A stretch of DNA of 44,137 bases from assembly GCA_018433595.1 (NCBI GenBank), contig JAHDQY010000037.1, forward strand, positions 1 to 44,137, in the 5' to 3' direction. This document shows positions 7,835 through 15,387 of this stretch, piece after piece. Within the stretch, counting starts at the first letter, position 1. The number at the start of each line of letters is the position of its first letter. Source of the DNA: Synergistales bacterium. Its GTDB lineage: Bacteria > Synergistota > Synergistia > Synergistales > Aminithiophilaceae. The notes beneath the pieces are model-generated. The model was not told the DNA's origin and did not search any database. It saw only the letters and a program-made list of their open reading frames with translations. A program made the translations under genes and the position numbers.

Positions 7835-8853
7835 TGTCCAAGTTCTCTCGCCCCGTTCTCGAGCGGGCCGTCTACGCCCCCCTGTCGCGGCAGGAGAAGG
7901 ACCCCTCGGTTCTCCTGGGAAGCCGCTTCGGCGAGGATATCGCCCTCGTCGACGCCGGAGGCGCCCTGGTGGCCTCCCATGTCGATCCCATCGTGGGCGC
8001 CGCGAAAGGCATCGGAAGGCTTGCCGTCCACGTCGCCTGCAACGATCTGGCTTCGAGCGCCGTCCGGCCCCGCTGGCTCCAGCTTCTGGTCCTCCTGCCG
8101 GGGAAGGAGCGGACAGGCGACCTCAAGACCGTCATGGACGAAGCCGTGGAGGCCGCGGCCGAGGTGGGAGCCGTCATCGTCGGCGGGCACAGCGGCTACA
8201 CATCGGCTCTGAGCCGCCCTCTCGTCGCCGTGACGGCCATGGGCGTCGCCGAGGGCCGGGTCGTCTCAACGGGCGGAGCCCAAGAGGGCGACAGGATCTG
8301 TCTCACCCGCGGCGCCGGCCTGGAGGGAACGGCCATTCTCGCGACCGACTATGAAAAGGAGGCTATCCGGTTGGGCCTGACGCCGGACGAAATCGCCCAG
8401 GGACGCGGCCTGTCGGCTGTCCTCTCCGTCGTTCCCGAAGGGCTGGCCCTGGCCGCCGCCGGCGCGACGGCCATGCACGATCCGACGCGGGGAGGCGTCG
8501 TCGAGGCGCTGCTGGAAATGGCCGAGGCCTCGGGGAAAGCCTTTCGCGTCGATTGCTCCGCCCTTCCGGTGCCTCCCGTCGTGAGACGTTTCGCCGAAGC
8601 TTTCGCCTTCGATCCCCTGCGGATGATTTCTTCGGGGACTCTCGTCCTGACCCTTCCCGAAGAAAAGCTCCCCCGCGCCCGGAAGGCGGCGGAGGAGCTT
8701 CTTCTTCCCCTGGCGGTCATCGGGACCGTCGAAGCCGGCGGGGGGGTACGCCTCTGCGGCCCCGACGGGGAGACCTTTCTGGAAGAGGCCGAACCGGAAC
8801 AGGACGAGCTGGCCCGCCTCCAGGAACTTCTGGGACCCCCGGGAGGCCGTTAG
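7834..8853 (+). CDS. AIR synthase/HypE-like protein (PurM superfamily)
   Basis: A 339-residue protein of the PurM/HypE/SelD/ThiL fold. Recognisable parts are the DPIVGAAKGIGRLAVHVACNDLA segment (N-terminal dimer strand and helix), VGGHSGYT, and the C-terminal MHDPTRGGVVEALLEMA and GGVRLCG motifs typical of HypE-like members. Such proteins bind ATP and activate an acyl or carboxamide group. It differs from true HypE by lacking the C-terminal PRIC tail that carries the thiocarboxamide, so a role in [NiFe]-hydrogenase maturation is unlikely. The ATG overlaps the stop of the radical SAM gene by one base, so the two are translationally coupled. It converges with the serine hydrolase gene with only 12 bases between. 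Confidence 0.82.
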   Translation: MSKFSRPVLERAVYAPLSRQEKDPSVLLGSRFGEDIALVDAGGALVASHVDPIVGAAKGIGRLAVHVACNDLASSAVRPRWLQLLVLLPGKERTGDLKTVMDEAVEAAAEVGAVIVGGHSGYTSALSRPLVAVTAMGVAEGRVVSTGGAQEGDRICLTRGAGLEGTAILATDYEKEAIRLGLTPDEIAQGRGLSAVLSVVPEGLALAAAGATAMHDPTRGGVVEALLEMAEASGKAFRVDCSALPVPPVVRRFAEAFAFDPLRMISSGTLVLTLPEEKLPRARKAAEELLLPLAVIGTVEAGGGVRLCGPDGETFLEEAEPEQDELARLQELLGPPGGR

Positions 8854-8865
8854 GCCTCATCCGCC

Positions 8866-10869
8866 TCACCGCGCCCGGGCTTCCAGCACGTCCCCCGGCG
8901 ATCCGGCGAAGAAGAGGTAGCTCCCGGCCGGAGCGTAAACCTCGCCGTCGTCGACGAGGCTGTCATAAAGCGGGCTCTCTCCCTTGACAAGGACGAGAGC
9001 CCGCCCCCCTTTGGGAACGGAGAGATCAAGGACCGCCTCCTCTTCCATCCGCATCCACTGGTTCGCGCCGTCGGGTCCTACGACGAGGCGGTTTTCCCCC
9101 GCAGCGACGGCCGGGAAGCCGTCGGCGGGAGAAAAGACGAAACAGCTCAGCTTCGCCCGCGTTTCATCGCCTTCGCGGACCAGACGAAGCTCCATCTGAT
9201 CCCGGAAGGCCGTGGCGGCAACGGAGGCGAAATCGGCGCTCTCGACGCGCAGGACGCCGCAGAAGTTGACGTAGCCCGGCAGCTCGGGATAAAGGGAGGA
9301 AGTGACTACGCAAAAATCCTCAAGGATCTGGGCCTGAGGAGAGAAGTTGCGGATCAGCCAGGTCCGGCCGTCCATCTCCGCCCCAAGCCGCCGGGGATCG
9401 GCGGGAGGATCGACCCTCTGAAACTGGACCAGGTCAACGCCGTAGAGGGGGACGTCGCTGCGGACGAAATAGCGGGTCCCGCCGTCGGAGACGAAGTAAT
9501 GGGAGGCGACCCTGCCTGACTTGAAGGCGTGGAAACGCCCCTCCCGATGGGTCAGGGAGAGAAAGGGGCCCTCTTCGGAGCCGGGGCCGAGACGGAAGAT
9601 GTCGAGGCTCCTTCGCTCGTCGTCGAAGGCGAAGCGGTAGACGCCGCCGTCTCCGTCGACGTAAAAACCGGCCCAATCGTCGAAGCCGGCGGGGATCGGC
9701 TCGCTCCCGGCGAACTTCTGCAGCGCCGCCTCGGATGGAAGAGGAAGTCCCTTGTCCTTCAGCAGCCCTTCCAGGACGGGTCGGATGACGGCCTCGATTT
9801 CGGCGCGGCCCGAGAGGCTGACGGCGATGACGAGGCGATGGGCGGGCACGACCACCAGGTCCGTCGAATAGCAGCCCGTCCCTCCCGTCTTGGCCACCAC
9901 CTGAAGACCCGCCTTCCCGAATGTCGGGAAACCGGCATAATCCCAGCCGAAGGCGTGAAGGATCTGCGGCCTCTCAAGCCTCTCCAGGAAAGGAGTGGGC
10001 TGGAGGCGGAGCATCTCTCCCAAGGACTTTTCGGAGAGGATTCCCGCCCCCCCCGAAGTGAAGCTGTCGCCGAAGCGGCAGAGGTCTTCCGCCGTCGATG
10101 AGAGGCCGCCGGCACCGTAGACGGGAACCCATTCGGGCGGATAGCGCTTCCCCGAAAGGGGTGCATAGTAGACGGCCCCCTCGTCGCCCCGTTCGCCCAG
10201 ACTGGGGCCCGTGCCGCTCATTGCAAGGGGGCGGAAGACCCGCTCCTCAAGGAAGGCGAGGAAGGGCTTGCCCGAGAGCCGTTCGACGATCCGCTCGGCC
10301 AGGGTGAAGCCGTCGTTGCAGTAGATGGACAGGGCCCCGGGATCGTGTTTGAGGTGCGACTCCTTCAAGGTCTCCAGGAGCAGCTCCTGAGGATCGTCCC
10401 CCCTGGCGTAACCGAAGGTGAAGGTCGACCCGGGAAGGCCCGAAGAGTGGTTGAAAAGCATGCGCACCGTGATCTTCCGGTAGCGTTCGTCAGCCATGAC
10501 GAACTCGGGGAGATAGGCTGAAACCGCTTCGTCGAGGTCGATCTTCCCCTCATCGACGAGGAGCATGACGGCCACGGCGGCGAACATCTTGCTGGTGGAG
10601 CCGATGTTGAAGGGCGTCCCGCTCAGGACGGGAAGGCCCAACGACCGGTCGGCGACGCCGAAGCCTTCGGAATAGACGATGCGGCCGCCGTCCATGACGG
10701 CCACTGTGGCCGATCCGGCTCCCCCGGAAGTGATCGCCCGCCAGAGGCTCTCTCGGGCGGCGGCGACGGTGTTATCGTAGCCCTTCGCCGCCACGCCGGC
10801 CCAGGCCAGAGGCGCGGACAACCCCAACAGCACAACGAGAAGCGATGCGAGGAAAACCGTTTTCTTCAA
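8866..10869 (-). CDS. secreted class C beta-lactamase-like serine hydrolase with long C-terminal extension
   Basis: A 667-residue exported protein starting at a TTG (10869) with AGGTGG just upstream. The signal peptide (MKKTVFLASLLVV to AWAG) ends near residue 24. The catalytic domain (about 30-380) has the SxxK motif S91-T-S-K94, YxN at Y183-C-N185 and KTG at 327-329, so the penicillin-binding-protein-like active site is intact. Family members are D-aminopeptidases, esterases or peptidoglycan-related carboxypeptidases, and the real substrate is unknown. The last roughly 280 residues are beta-rich with no motif I recognise, like the lipocalin-like or repeat domains that often follow this fold. 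It is the last gene of the hisD, GAF-like protein, hydrolase run (28-base gap). Confidence 0.85.
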   Translation of the reverse strand: MKKTVFLASLLVVLLGLSAPLAWAGVAAKGYDNTVAAARESLWRAITSGGAGSATVAVMDGGRIVYSEGFGVADRSLGLPVLSGTPFNIGSTSKMFAAVAVMLLVDEGKIDLDEAVSAYLPEFVMADERYRKITVRMLFNHSSGLPGSTFTFGYARGDDPQELLLETLKESHLKHDPGALSIYCNDGFTLAERIVERLSGKPFLAFLEERVFRPLAMSGTGPSLGERGDEGAVYYAPLSGKRYPPEWVPVYGAGGLSSTAEDLCRFGDSFTSGGAGILSEKSLGEMLRLQPTPFLERLERPQILHAFGWDYAGFPTFGKAGLQVVAKTGGTGCYSTDLVVVPAHRLVIAVSLSGRAEIEAVIRPVLEGLLKDKGLPLPSEAALQKFAGSEPIPAGFDDWAGFYVDGDGGVYRFAFDDERRSLDIFRLGPGSEEGPFLSLTHREGRFHAFKSGRVASHYFVSDGGTRYFVRSDVPLYGVDLVQFQRVDPPADPRRLGAEMDGRTWLIRNFSPQAQILEDFCVVTSSLYPELPGYVNFCGVLRVESADFASVAATAFRDQMELRLVREGDETRAKLSCFVFSPADGFPAVAAGENRLVVGPDGANQWMRMEEEAVLDLSVPKGGRALVLVKGESPLYDSLVDDGEVYAPAGSYLFFAGSPGDVLEARAR

Positions 10870-10897
10870 TCAGTCCACCTGCTTTCTTCCTGAAGTC

Positions 10898-12349
10898 TCA
10901 CTTCTTTTCCGGCCTGCCCTTTCCTTCGCGACGCAGCCTTCCCGCCAGGTGGCAACGGTTGAGAGCAACCGCCGCAGCCGCGACGAGCGTCTCGAGGTTT
11001 TCCTCTTCGCCGTACCGTCCCCCCTCCGTCGAGGCCGAGAGGGCCAGAAACCCCAGCAGGTGCCCCCTGTCAACGAGGAAGAGAAGACGTTCCATGCCCT
11101 GAAGCAGGGCCTCTTCGGCGAGGGCCTCGCCGCCGAAGGAAACCAGAAGCGGCCTCGCCGAAGAGACGGGGCAGAAAAAGGCCGCCTCACCCACATCAAA
11201 GGGGTCGGGACAGGACAAAAGCAGCCTGCCCAAGCGCACTGCCGGGCCTTGGGGTCTCTCGCCCCAGAGGAGATAGCCCGGCGCCGACGGATCGAAGACG
11301 ACTGCCGCGATGCGGCTGCTGCGGGTGATTTCACTGAAGACGTCAAGAAGGATCTCCAGAAGCGCCTCTGCGGAATCGCTTCTGAGGAGGCTGAGTGTCG
11401 CCTGGCGCAGGGCGCGGAGAGAGAATTCCCGCTCCGACAGCTCCCGAATCCGCCCCTCCCGCTCCTCGTGCAAGGCGTTGATGGCCATGGCCTTGGACGT
11501 CACGCCGCCCATCAGCTCCAGAACCAGAACCGCCTCGGAACAGACGACGTTGCCCCATCTGAGAAGGTAGAAAAAACGCCGTTCCCCGCAGAAGAGAGGT
11601 AGAACGACGGAATAGACCGCCTTCAGCGCCGTCAGGTTCGCCTCTCCCAGCGTCTCGCTGTGGGCGTCATCGACAGGTATCGGAACCGGGGAGAGGTGGC
11701 GGGCGGCGAAAAGGCCCTGGCGGGTCGGAAGAGGTCCCTCGTCGCCTGTGATCTGAAAAAGCCGCCTGCCATCGTCTCCGAGAAGGGTCAGCCGCTCGGG
11801 GACAAAGCTTTCTCTTAGCACATCGGTGAGAAAGACGGCGATCTCATCGGGAGGGAAGGGCTCGAAGATGGAGGGGAAGGCGCTTTTCGCGGCGTAAAGC
11901 ATGTAAGAGAGCCCCGCCAGGGCCCGCTCCTTTCCTTCGATGGAGTCATAGCGCCGCCAGAGGCGGATCAGCCCGTCAGCGGCGGAAAGGAGGGCCGTCA
12001 TCCCGTCATCGGGCTTTCTTTCGAGAAGGACGGCAACGCCCCCTTCCCCTTCTCCGAGAAGGGCAAGATGTCTCCAGTCTCCGGGAAAGAGATTTCTCCC
12101 CTCCTCATCAAGGTCAAGGCGCTTCCACCGGTCTTCGAAAGGAAGGGCACGCCGCTGAAGATAGGAGAGGGCGCCCCTGACGGAAGGCACCGTCTCGACG
12201 CCGAAGGCGTCGATGACGTAGAGCTCCTCCCCCTGAAGCTGAAAGATGACGGCACGGTCCGCCCTCTCGGCGAGGGAGCGGCCGAGAAGAGGCAGAATTC
12301 CCCCGCCCAGAAGGTACTTCACGTCTCCATAAAGCTCATCCAGTTTCAT
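10898..12349 (-). CDS. GAF-domain-like protein, function unknown
   Basis: A 483-residue, apparently cytoplasmic protein without signal peptide or membrane segment. The region around residues 150-280 and the last 170 residues have the alternating hydrophobic strand/helix look of GAF-type sensory domains, joined by a helical linker with coiled-coil character (INALHEEREGRIRELSEREFSL). No output domain (kinase, GGDEF, HTH) is visible, so it may be a stand-alone sensor or scaffold. It lies 22 bases after hisD and 28 before the serine hydrolase in the same direction, suggesting one transcript, although the three products do not form an obvious pathway. The GAF assignment rests on overall pattern and is moderate. 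Confidence 0.6.
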   Translation of the reverse strand: MKLDELYGDVKYLLGGGILPLLGRSLAERADRAVIFQLQGEELYVIDAFGVETVPSVRGALSYLQRRALPFEDRWKRLDLDEEGRNLFPGDWRHLALLGEGEGGVAVLLERKPDDGMTALLSAADGLIRLWRRYDSIEGKERALAGLSYMLYAAKSAFPSIFEPFPPDEIAVFLTDVLRESFVPERLTLLGDDGRRLFQITGDEGPLPTRQGLFAARHLSPVPIPVDDAHSETLGEANLTALKAVYSVVLPLFCGERRFFYLLRWGNVVCSEAVLVLELMGGVTSKAMAINALHEEREGRIRELSEREFSLRALRQATLSLLRSDSAEALLEILLDVFSEITRSSRIAAVVFDPSAPGYLLWGERPQGPAVRLGRLLLSCPDPFDVGEAAFFCPVSSARPLLVSFGGEALAEEALLQGMERLLFLVDRGHLLGFLALSASTEGGRYGEEENLETLVAAAAVALNRCHLAGRLRREGKGRPEKK

Positions 12350-12371
12350 GATGCCCCCCTTTTCCGGCGAC

Positions 12372-13655
12372 TCAATCCAGTCGGGCCTCGGCGGCGGCGG
12401 CGTGGCCGTGAAGCCCCTCGGCTCTGGCCATGGCGGCCGCCGTGGGAACCAGGTTCCGGACGCCCTCAGCCGTCATGCGCTGACGGGTGCAGACTTTGAG
12501 GAAGGTGCCGGCCCAGACGCCTCCCGTGTACCGCGACGCCCTGAGGGTCGGCAGCGTATGGTTCGGCCCAGCCACATAGTCGCCGAAGACTTCGGCCGAC
12601 AGCTTGCCGACGAAGAGAGCTCCGTAGTTATGCAGCTTGGGAACGAGCTCCTCCGGATCGGCGACGGCCAGTTCGAGATGCTCCGGAGCGTAACGATCCG
12701 AAAGGGCACAGGCCTCGTCAAGGCTTTCGACGACAAGGATCTCGCCGTTGTTCTCCCAGGCCCTCCGGGCCGATTCGGCCGTCTGCAAAGCAACGAGGCG
12801 GTCTCCGACGGCGGCCTGGGCCTTCCTGGCCAGCTCCTCGCTTGTGGAAAGAAGGATCCCCCGGGCCTGGGCATCGTGCTCCGACTGGGCCAGCAGATCG
12901 ACGGCGATCACTTCGGCGTCGGCGCTGCCGTCGGCGATGACGAGGACCTCGCTGGGACCGGCGACGAAATCGATCCCGACCTGGCCGTAGCACTGGCGCT
13001 TGGCCTCGGTGACATAGCTGTTTCCGGGGCCGACGATGACGTCGACGGCGGGGATCTGCTCCGTCCCCCAGGCGAAGGCGGCCACGGCCTGGGCGCCGCC
13101 GACGGCGTAGATCTCGTCGACGCTGGCGATATCCAGAGCCGTCACCGTCGTCGGGTGGATGCGGTCGGTCCCCTTCATGACGGGGGAGGCGGCGATGACG
13201 CGGCCCACGCCGGCGACGCGGGCCGGAAGGGCCAGCATGAGGGCCGTCGAGAAGAGGGGATAGCTCCCGCCGGGGACATAACAGCAGCAGGAGCTGACGG
13301 GGATAACGCGGTGGCCCAGGAAGACGCCGGGCGTCATCTCCCTCTCGGGAAGATCGGAGAGAGTCTTTTTCTGCGCTTCGGCGAACTTGCGGATATTGGC
13401 CGCCGCCAGCTCCATGTGGCCGATCAGTTCCGGAGGGACAAGGCTTCGGGCCTGGGCGATCTCCGCGGCGGTAACGCGGAAGGAAGAGCGGCCCGAACCG
13501 TCGAAACGCCGGGAAAATTCGATCAACGCCGAATCGCCGCCGTTTCTGACGGCCTCGACGATGGCATGGACGTCCCTCCGGAGCCGTCCTATCTCCTCCT
13601 GGATCTTTGGCTTTGCCTCTTTCAGGTGTCGGATGATGACTCTCCTCCTTGCCAT
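12372..13655 (-). CDS. hisD: histidinol dehydrogenase family protein (HisD or HpsN-like)
   Basis: About 427 residues. HisD oxidises L-histidinol to L-histidine with two NAD+ and a zinc ion. Conserved elements are present: VDVIVGPGNSYVTEAKR, DFVAGPSEVLVIAD, the zinc/catalytic Q-S-E-H in LLAQSEHDAQ, the Glu-His of YAPEHLEL, the Asp of FGDYVAGPNHTLPT, and the C-terminal EGLHGHAAAAEAR histidine. No other histidine-biosynthesis gene is nearby. Because the sulfopropanediol enzyme HpsN shares these residues, the annotation as true HisD is not certain. The start is unclear: the ATG at 13655 lacks a Shine-Dalgarno site, while a perfect AAGGAGG lies just inside the frame (13650-13644). Longer in-frame starts would run through the upstream terminator and are rejected. 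Confidence 0.85.
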   Translation of the reverse strand: MARRRVIIRHLKEAKPKIQEEIGRLRRDVHAIVEAVRNGGDSALIEFSRRFDGSGRSSFRVTAAEIAQARSLVPPELIGHMELAAANIRKFAEAQKKTLSDLPEREMTPGVFLGHRVIPVSSCCCYVPGGSYPLFSTALMLALPARVAGVGRVIAASPVMKGTDRIHPTTVTALDIASVDEIYAVGGAQAVAAFAWGTEQIPAVDVIVGPGNSYVTEAKRQCYGQVGIDFVAGPSEVLVIADGSADAEVIAVDLLAQSEHDAQARGILLSTSEELARKAQAAVGDRLVALQTAESARRAWENNGEILVVESLDEACALSDRYAPEHLELAVADPEELVPKLHNYGALFVGKLSAEVFGDYVAGPNHTLPTLRASRYTGGVWAGTFLKVCTRQRMTAEGVRNLVPTAAAMARAEGLHGHAAAAEARLD

Positions 13656-13657
13656 GC

Positions 13658-13679
13658 GCACTGCAACCCGTCGCAGTGC
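13658..13679 (-). repeat. small inverted repeat before hisD
   Basis: GCACTGC (13658-13664) and GCAGTGC (13673-13679) pair perfectly around an 8-base loop, immediately upstream of the assigned hisD ATG. In mRNA it would form a hairpin in the leader or, if translation starts later, next to the AAGGAGG site. A regulatory role is possible but not shown. Confidence 0.4.
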
Positions 13680-13712
13680 CAGCCGTTTAAGGAACCATTT
13701 TACCTCATCGCG

Positions 13713-13752
13713 AAAAAAGGCGTCTCTCCGCGAAAGGCGGGAAGACGCCCTT
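13713..13752 (-). terminator. terminator after the Fn3-like Synerg-CTERM gene
   Basis: On the minus strand AAGGGCGTCT (from 13752) pairs with AGACGCCTT and is followed by a run of six T (13718-13713). An inner CCGC/GCGG helix extends the stem. It ends the envelope-protein operon 14 bases after its last stop codon and separates it from hisD. Confidence 0.75.
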
Positions 13753-13766
13753 TCCAAGCGATGGGC

Positions 13767-14489
13767 CTAGCGGCGGAAGAGCAGAGCCAGAGGGAGAAGG
13801 AGCAGAACACCCGCCCTGCCGGTGAGGGAGCAGCCGCCGCTGATGGAATCGTCGCAAGCGGTGTAAAAGGTCCACAGCGGAGAGCGGTAGGCGCCGCCGG
13901 CGCCGTCCCGCGCCTCGATCTGCCAGTGATACTTCTTCGAGGAGGCCAGCGGCATGTCGCAGAGAGTCCGCGAAAGGTTGGAGGCCACGCGCCGCATCGA
14001 TGCCGCATCCTCTCCCAACCAGACGTCAAAGAGAAGTCCCGGCGTATCGGTGTTCCAATGAAGGGTCACCTTGCCGAAGGGGACGTCCTTCTCCTTGTCT
14101 GCGGGATAGACGCCGGTAACGGTGGGTGCCTCGGCGTCCACCGTCCTGAAGGAGTAGATCCTGGATTTGATTTCGACGTCATCGGAGGCGTTGACGGCTG
14201 AGACCTGCCAGTAGTAGGCGGTGGACAGCTCGACCGTCACGTCGGCCATGCACAGAGAGGGATCGGCAAGCTTCAGGCCTTTCATCGAATCCGCACCGTC
14301 GCCGAACTGGACGCGGTAGGTCAGGTCGGCGGAGGCCTCTTCCCAGATCAAGGACAATTTTCCCGCGCTGACGTCGACAGCGCCGTTTTGCGGATAGACG
14401 GCGTCAAGAGGAGCGCCGAGGGCGGGCCCGCCCGGGAAGAGCGCCAGGAGGATCAGGACGGCAATCAGGCTGTATCCGTGATATCGCAA
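13767..14489 (-). CDS. secreted Fn3-like repeat protein with Synerg-CTERM sorting tag
   Basis: About 240 residues from the TTG at 14489 (GAGG eight bases upstream); the longer GTG start at 14531 overlaps the previous stop but has a poor ribosome site. A signal peptide (hydrophobic stretch ending ALGAP) is followed by two tandem beta-sandwich repeats of about 95 residues. Each opens with VYP-x-(N/D)-x3-DV and contains YRVQFG or FDVWLG and YYWQVSA or YHWQIEA, like fibronectin-III or Big domains. The C-terminus has GGCSLTGRAG, a hydrophobic helix and FRR, the Synerg-CTERM architecture: an invariant Cys, a membrane helix and basic residues, thought to be cut by an intramembrane protease for surface attachment. 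It ends an operon with the CsgG-like gene. Confidence 0.75.
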   Translation of the reverse strand: MRYHGYSLIAVLILLALFPGGPALGAPLDAVYPQNGAVDVSAGKLSLIWEEASADLTYRVQFGDGADSMKGLKLADPSLCMADVTVELSTAYYWQVSAVNASDDVEIKSRIYSFRTVDAEAPTVTGVYPADKEKDVPFGKVTLHWNTDTPGLLFDVWLGEDAASMRRVASNLSRTLCDMPLASSKKYHWQIEARDGAGGAYRSPLWTFYTACDDSISGGCSLTGRAGVLLLLPLALLFRR

Positions 14490-14527
14490 TGAAGCCACCT
14501 CTTTTCTTGGGTATCTTTGAATTTTTT

Positions 14528-15373
14528 TCACTTCAAGGCAGCCAGGATCTCTCCGCGGCCGACGGAGCTGATGACGAGGTTCGTCTGCCGCTTCGCCAGG
14601 GAGGCGGCCAGATCCTGAAGGGCGCCTCGATAGTCGAGCTCGATCACGCCGGTCCCGCCGGAATAGCCCGTGGCCTTGGCCGTGCTGACGCCGGCCAGGT
14701 GACGGCAGGTTTCGAGGATCTCGTTGAGCTGGCTGAAAGAGGTCACGTTGCGCACCGTGAGACGGACACCGGAAGAGGCGGCACCCGCCGCAGGCGCGGC
14801 GCCGTCGTCTGCGGCCCCTCCGCCGGTGAGTTGGGCCGCCATGGACTGGGCCGCCTCCATGAGCGCCTTTTCCAGGGCCTCTCCGGCGCTGTAGCCGACC
14901 TGCTTGCCTGATGTCCTGCCCGAGAAGACGTACCTGCCCGTGGCCGTGGAGTAGGCTTCGACGGCCACATCGGCCGTGGCGGTGAAGAGGCCGAACTCGT
15001 TCTGCCGCGGCTGAGGCAACTTGGCCCTTCCGGAGACGAAAAAGGCGACGCCGTACTGGGAACCCAGCCTGAGGATCGCCTCGACGTCGCCGTCGAGGGC
15101 GAGGCGGGCCGCCTTGCTCCTCCGGAGCTCCTCCATCTTCTTGGGATTGACGACGCTGTATCCCTGCTGAAGAAGGATCTCCATGACCCTAGCTTCGGCC
15201 GTCCCCAGGGATTGGCCGGACCCGTCGAGACTTTCCACCCCCTCGTGGATGACGACGGCGACGGTCCCCTTCTTCGGCAGAGCCCCTTCGGCCGCCCCGA
15301 AGGGGGCGGCGAAGAGGCAGGCAAGAAGCAGAAGCAGCGTGACACCCTTAGGTCTTGATCTGTGGGCCGTCAT
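14528..15373 (-). CDS. secreted protein of unknown function with CsgG-like N-terminal fold
   Basis: A 281-residue exported protein. A signal peptide (SRPKGVTLLLLLACLF to AEGA) precedes a region (about 35-190) whose order, VAVVIHEG strand, EARVMEILLQQGYSVVNPKKMEELR, GVAFFVSGRA and YSTATGRYVFSGRTSG, mirrors the nucleotide-binding-like core of CsgG/FlgT/TolB-N proteins. An Ala/Gly-rich linker (about 195-215) leads to a compact C-terminal domain (VRLTVRNVTSFSQLNEILE to the end) resembling the small alpha/beta FlgT or BON type. The gene sits 14 bases after the CsgG-like gene and just before the Synerg-CTERM protein, so it probably acts with them in the periplasm or outer membrane. No family name can be assigned from reading alone. 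Confidence 0.65.
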   Translation of the reverse strand: MTAHRSRPKGVTLLLLLACLFAAPFGAAEGALPKKGTVAVVIHEGVESLDGSGQSLGTAEARVMEILLQQGYSVVNPKKMEELRRSKAARLALDGDVEAILRLGSQYGVAFFVSGRAKLPQPRQNEFGLFTATADVAVEAYSTATGRYVFSGRTSGKQVGYSAGEALEKALMEAAQSMAAQLTGGGAADDGAAPAAGAASSGVRLTVRNVTSFSQLNEILETCRHLAGVSTAKATGYSGGTGVIELDYRGALQDLAASLAKRQTNLVISSVGRGEILAALK

Positions 15374-15387
15374 GGCGCGAGACCCTC

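Noticed and set aside
7834-8853. Calling the PurM-like protein HypE
   Set aside because: The C-terminal Pro-Arg-Ile-Cys tail needed for HypE chemistry is absent and no hyp genes are nearby.
12348-14201. A long plus-strand open frame of 617 codons opposite hisD and the Fn3-like gene
   Set aside because: It is the complement of well-supported minus-strand genes; its translation has no recognisable motif and is rich in Gly/Arg/Asp as expected of shadow frames in high-GC DNA.
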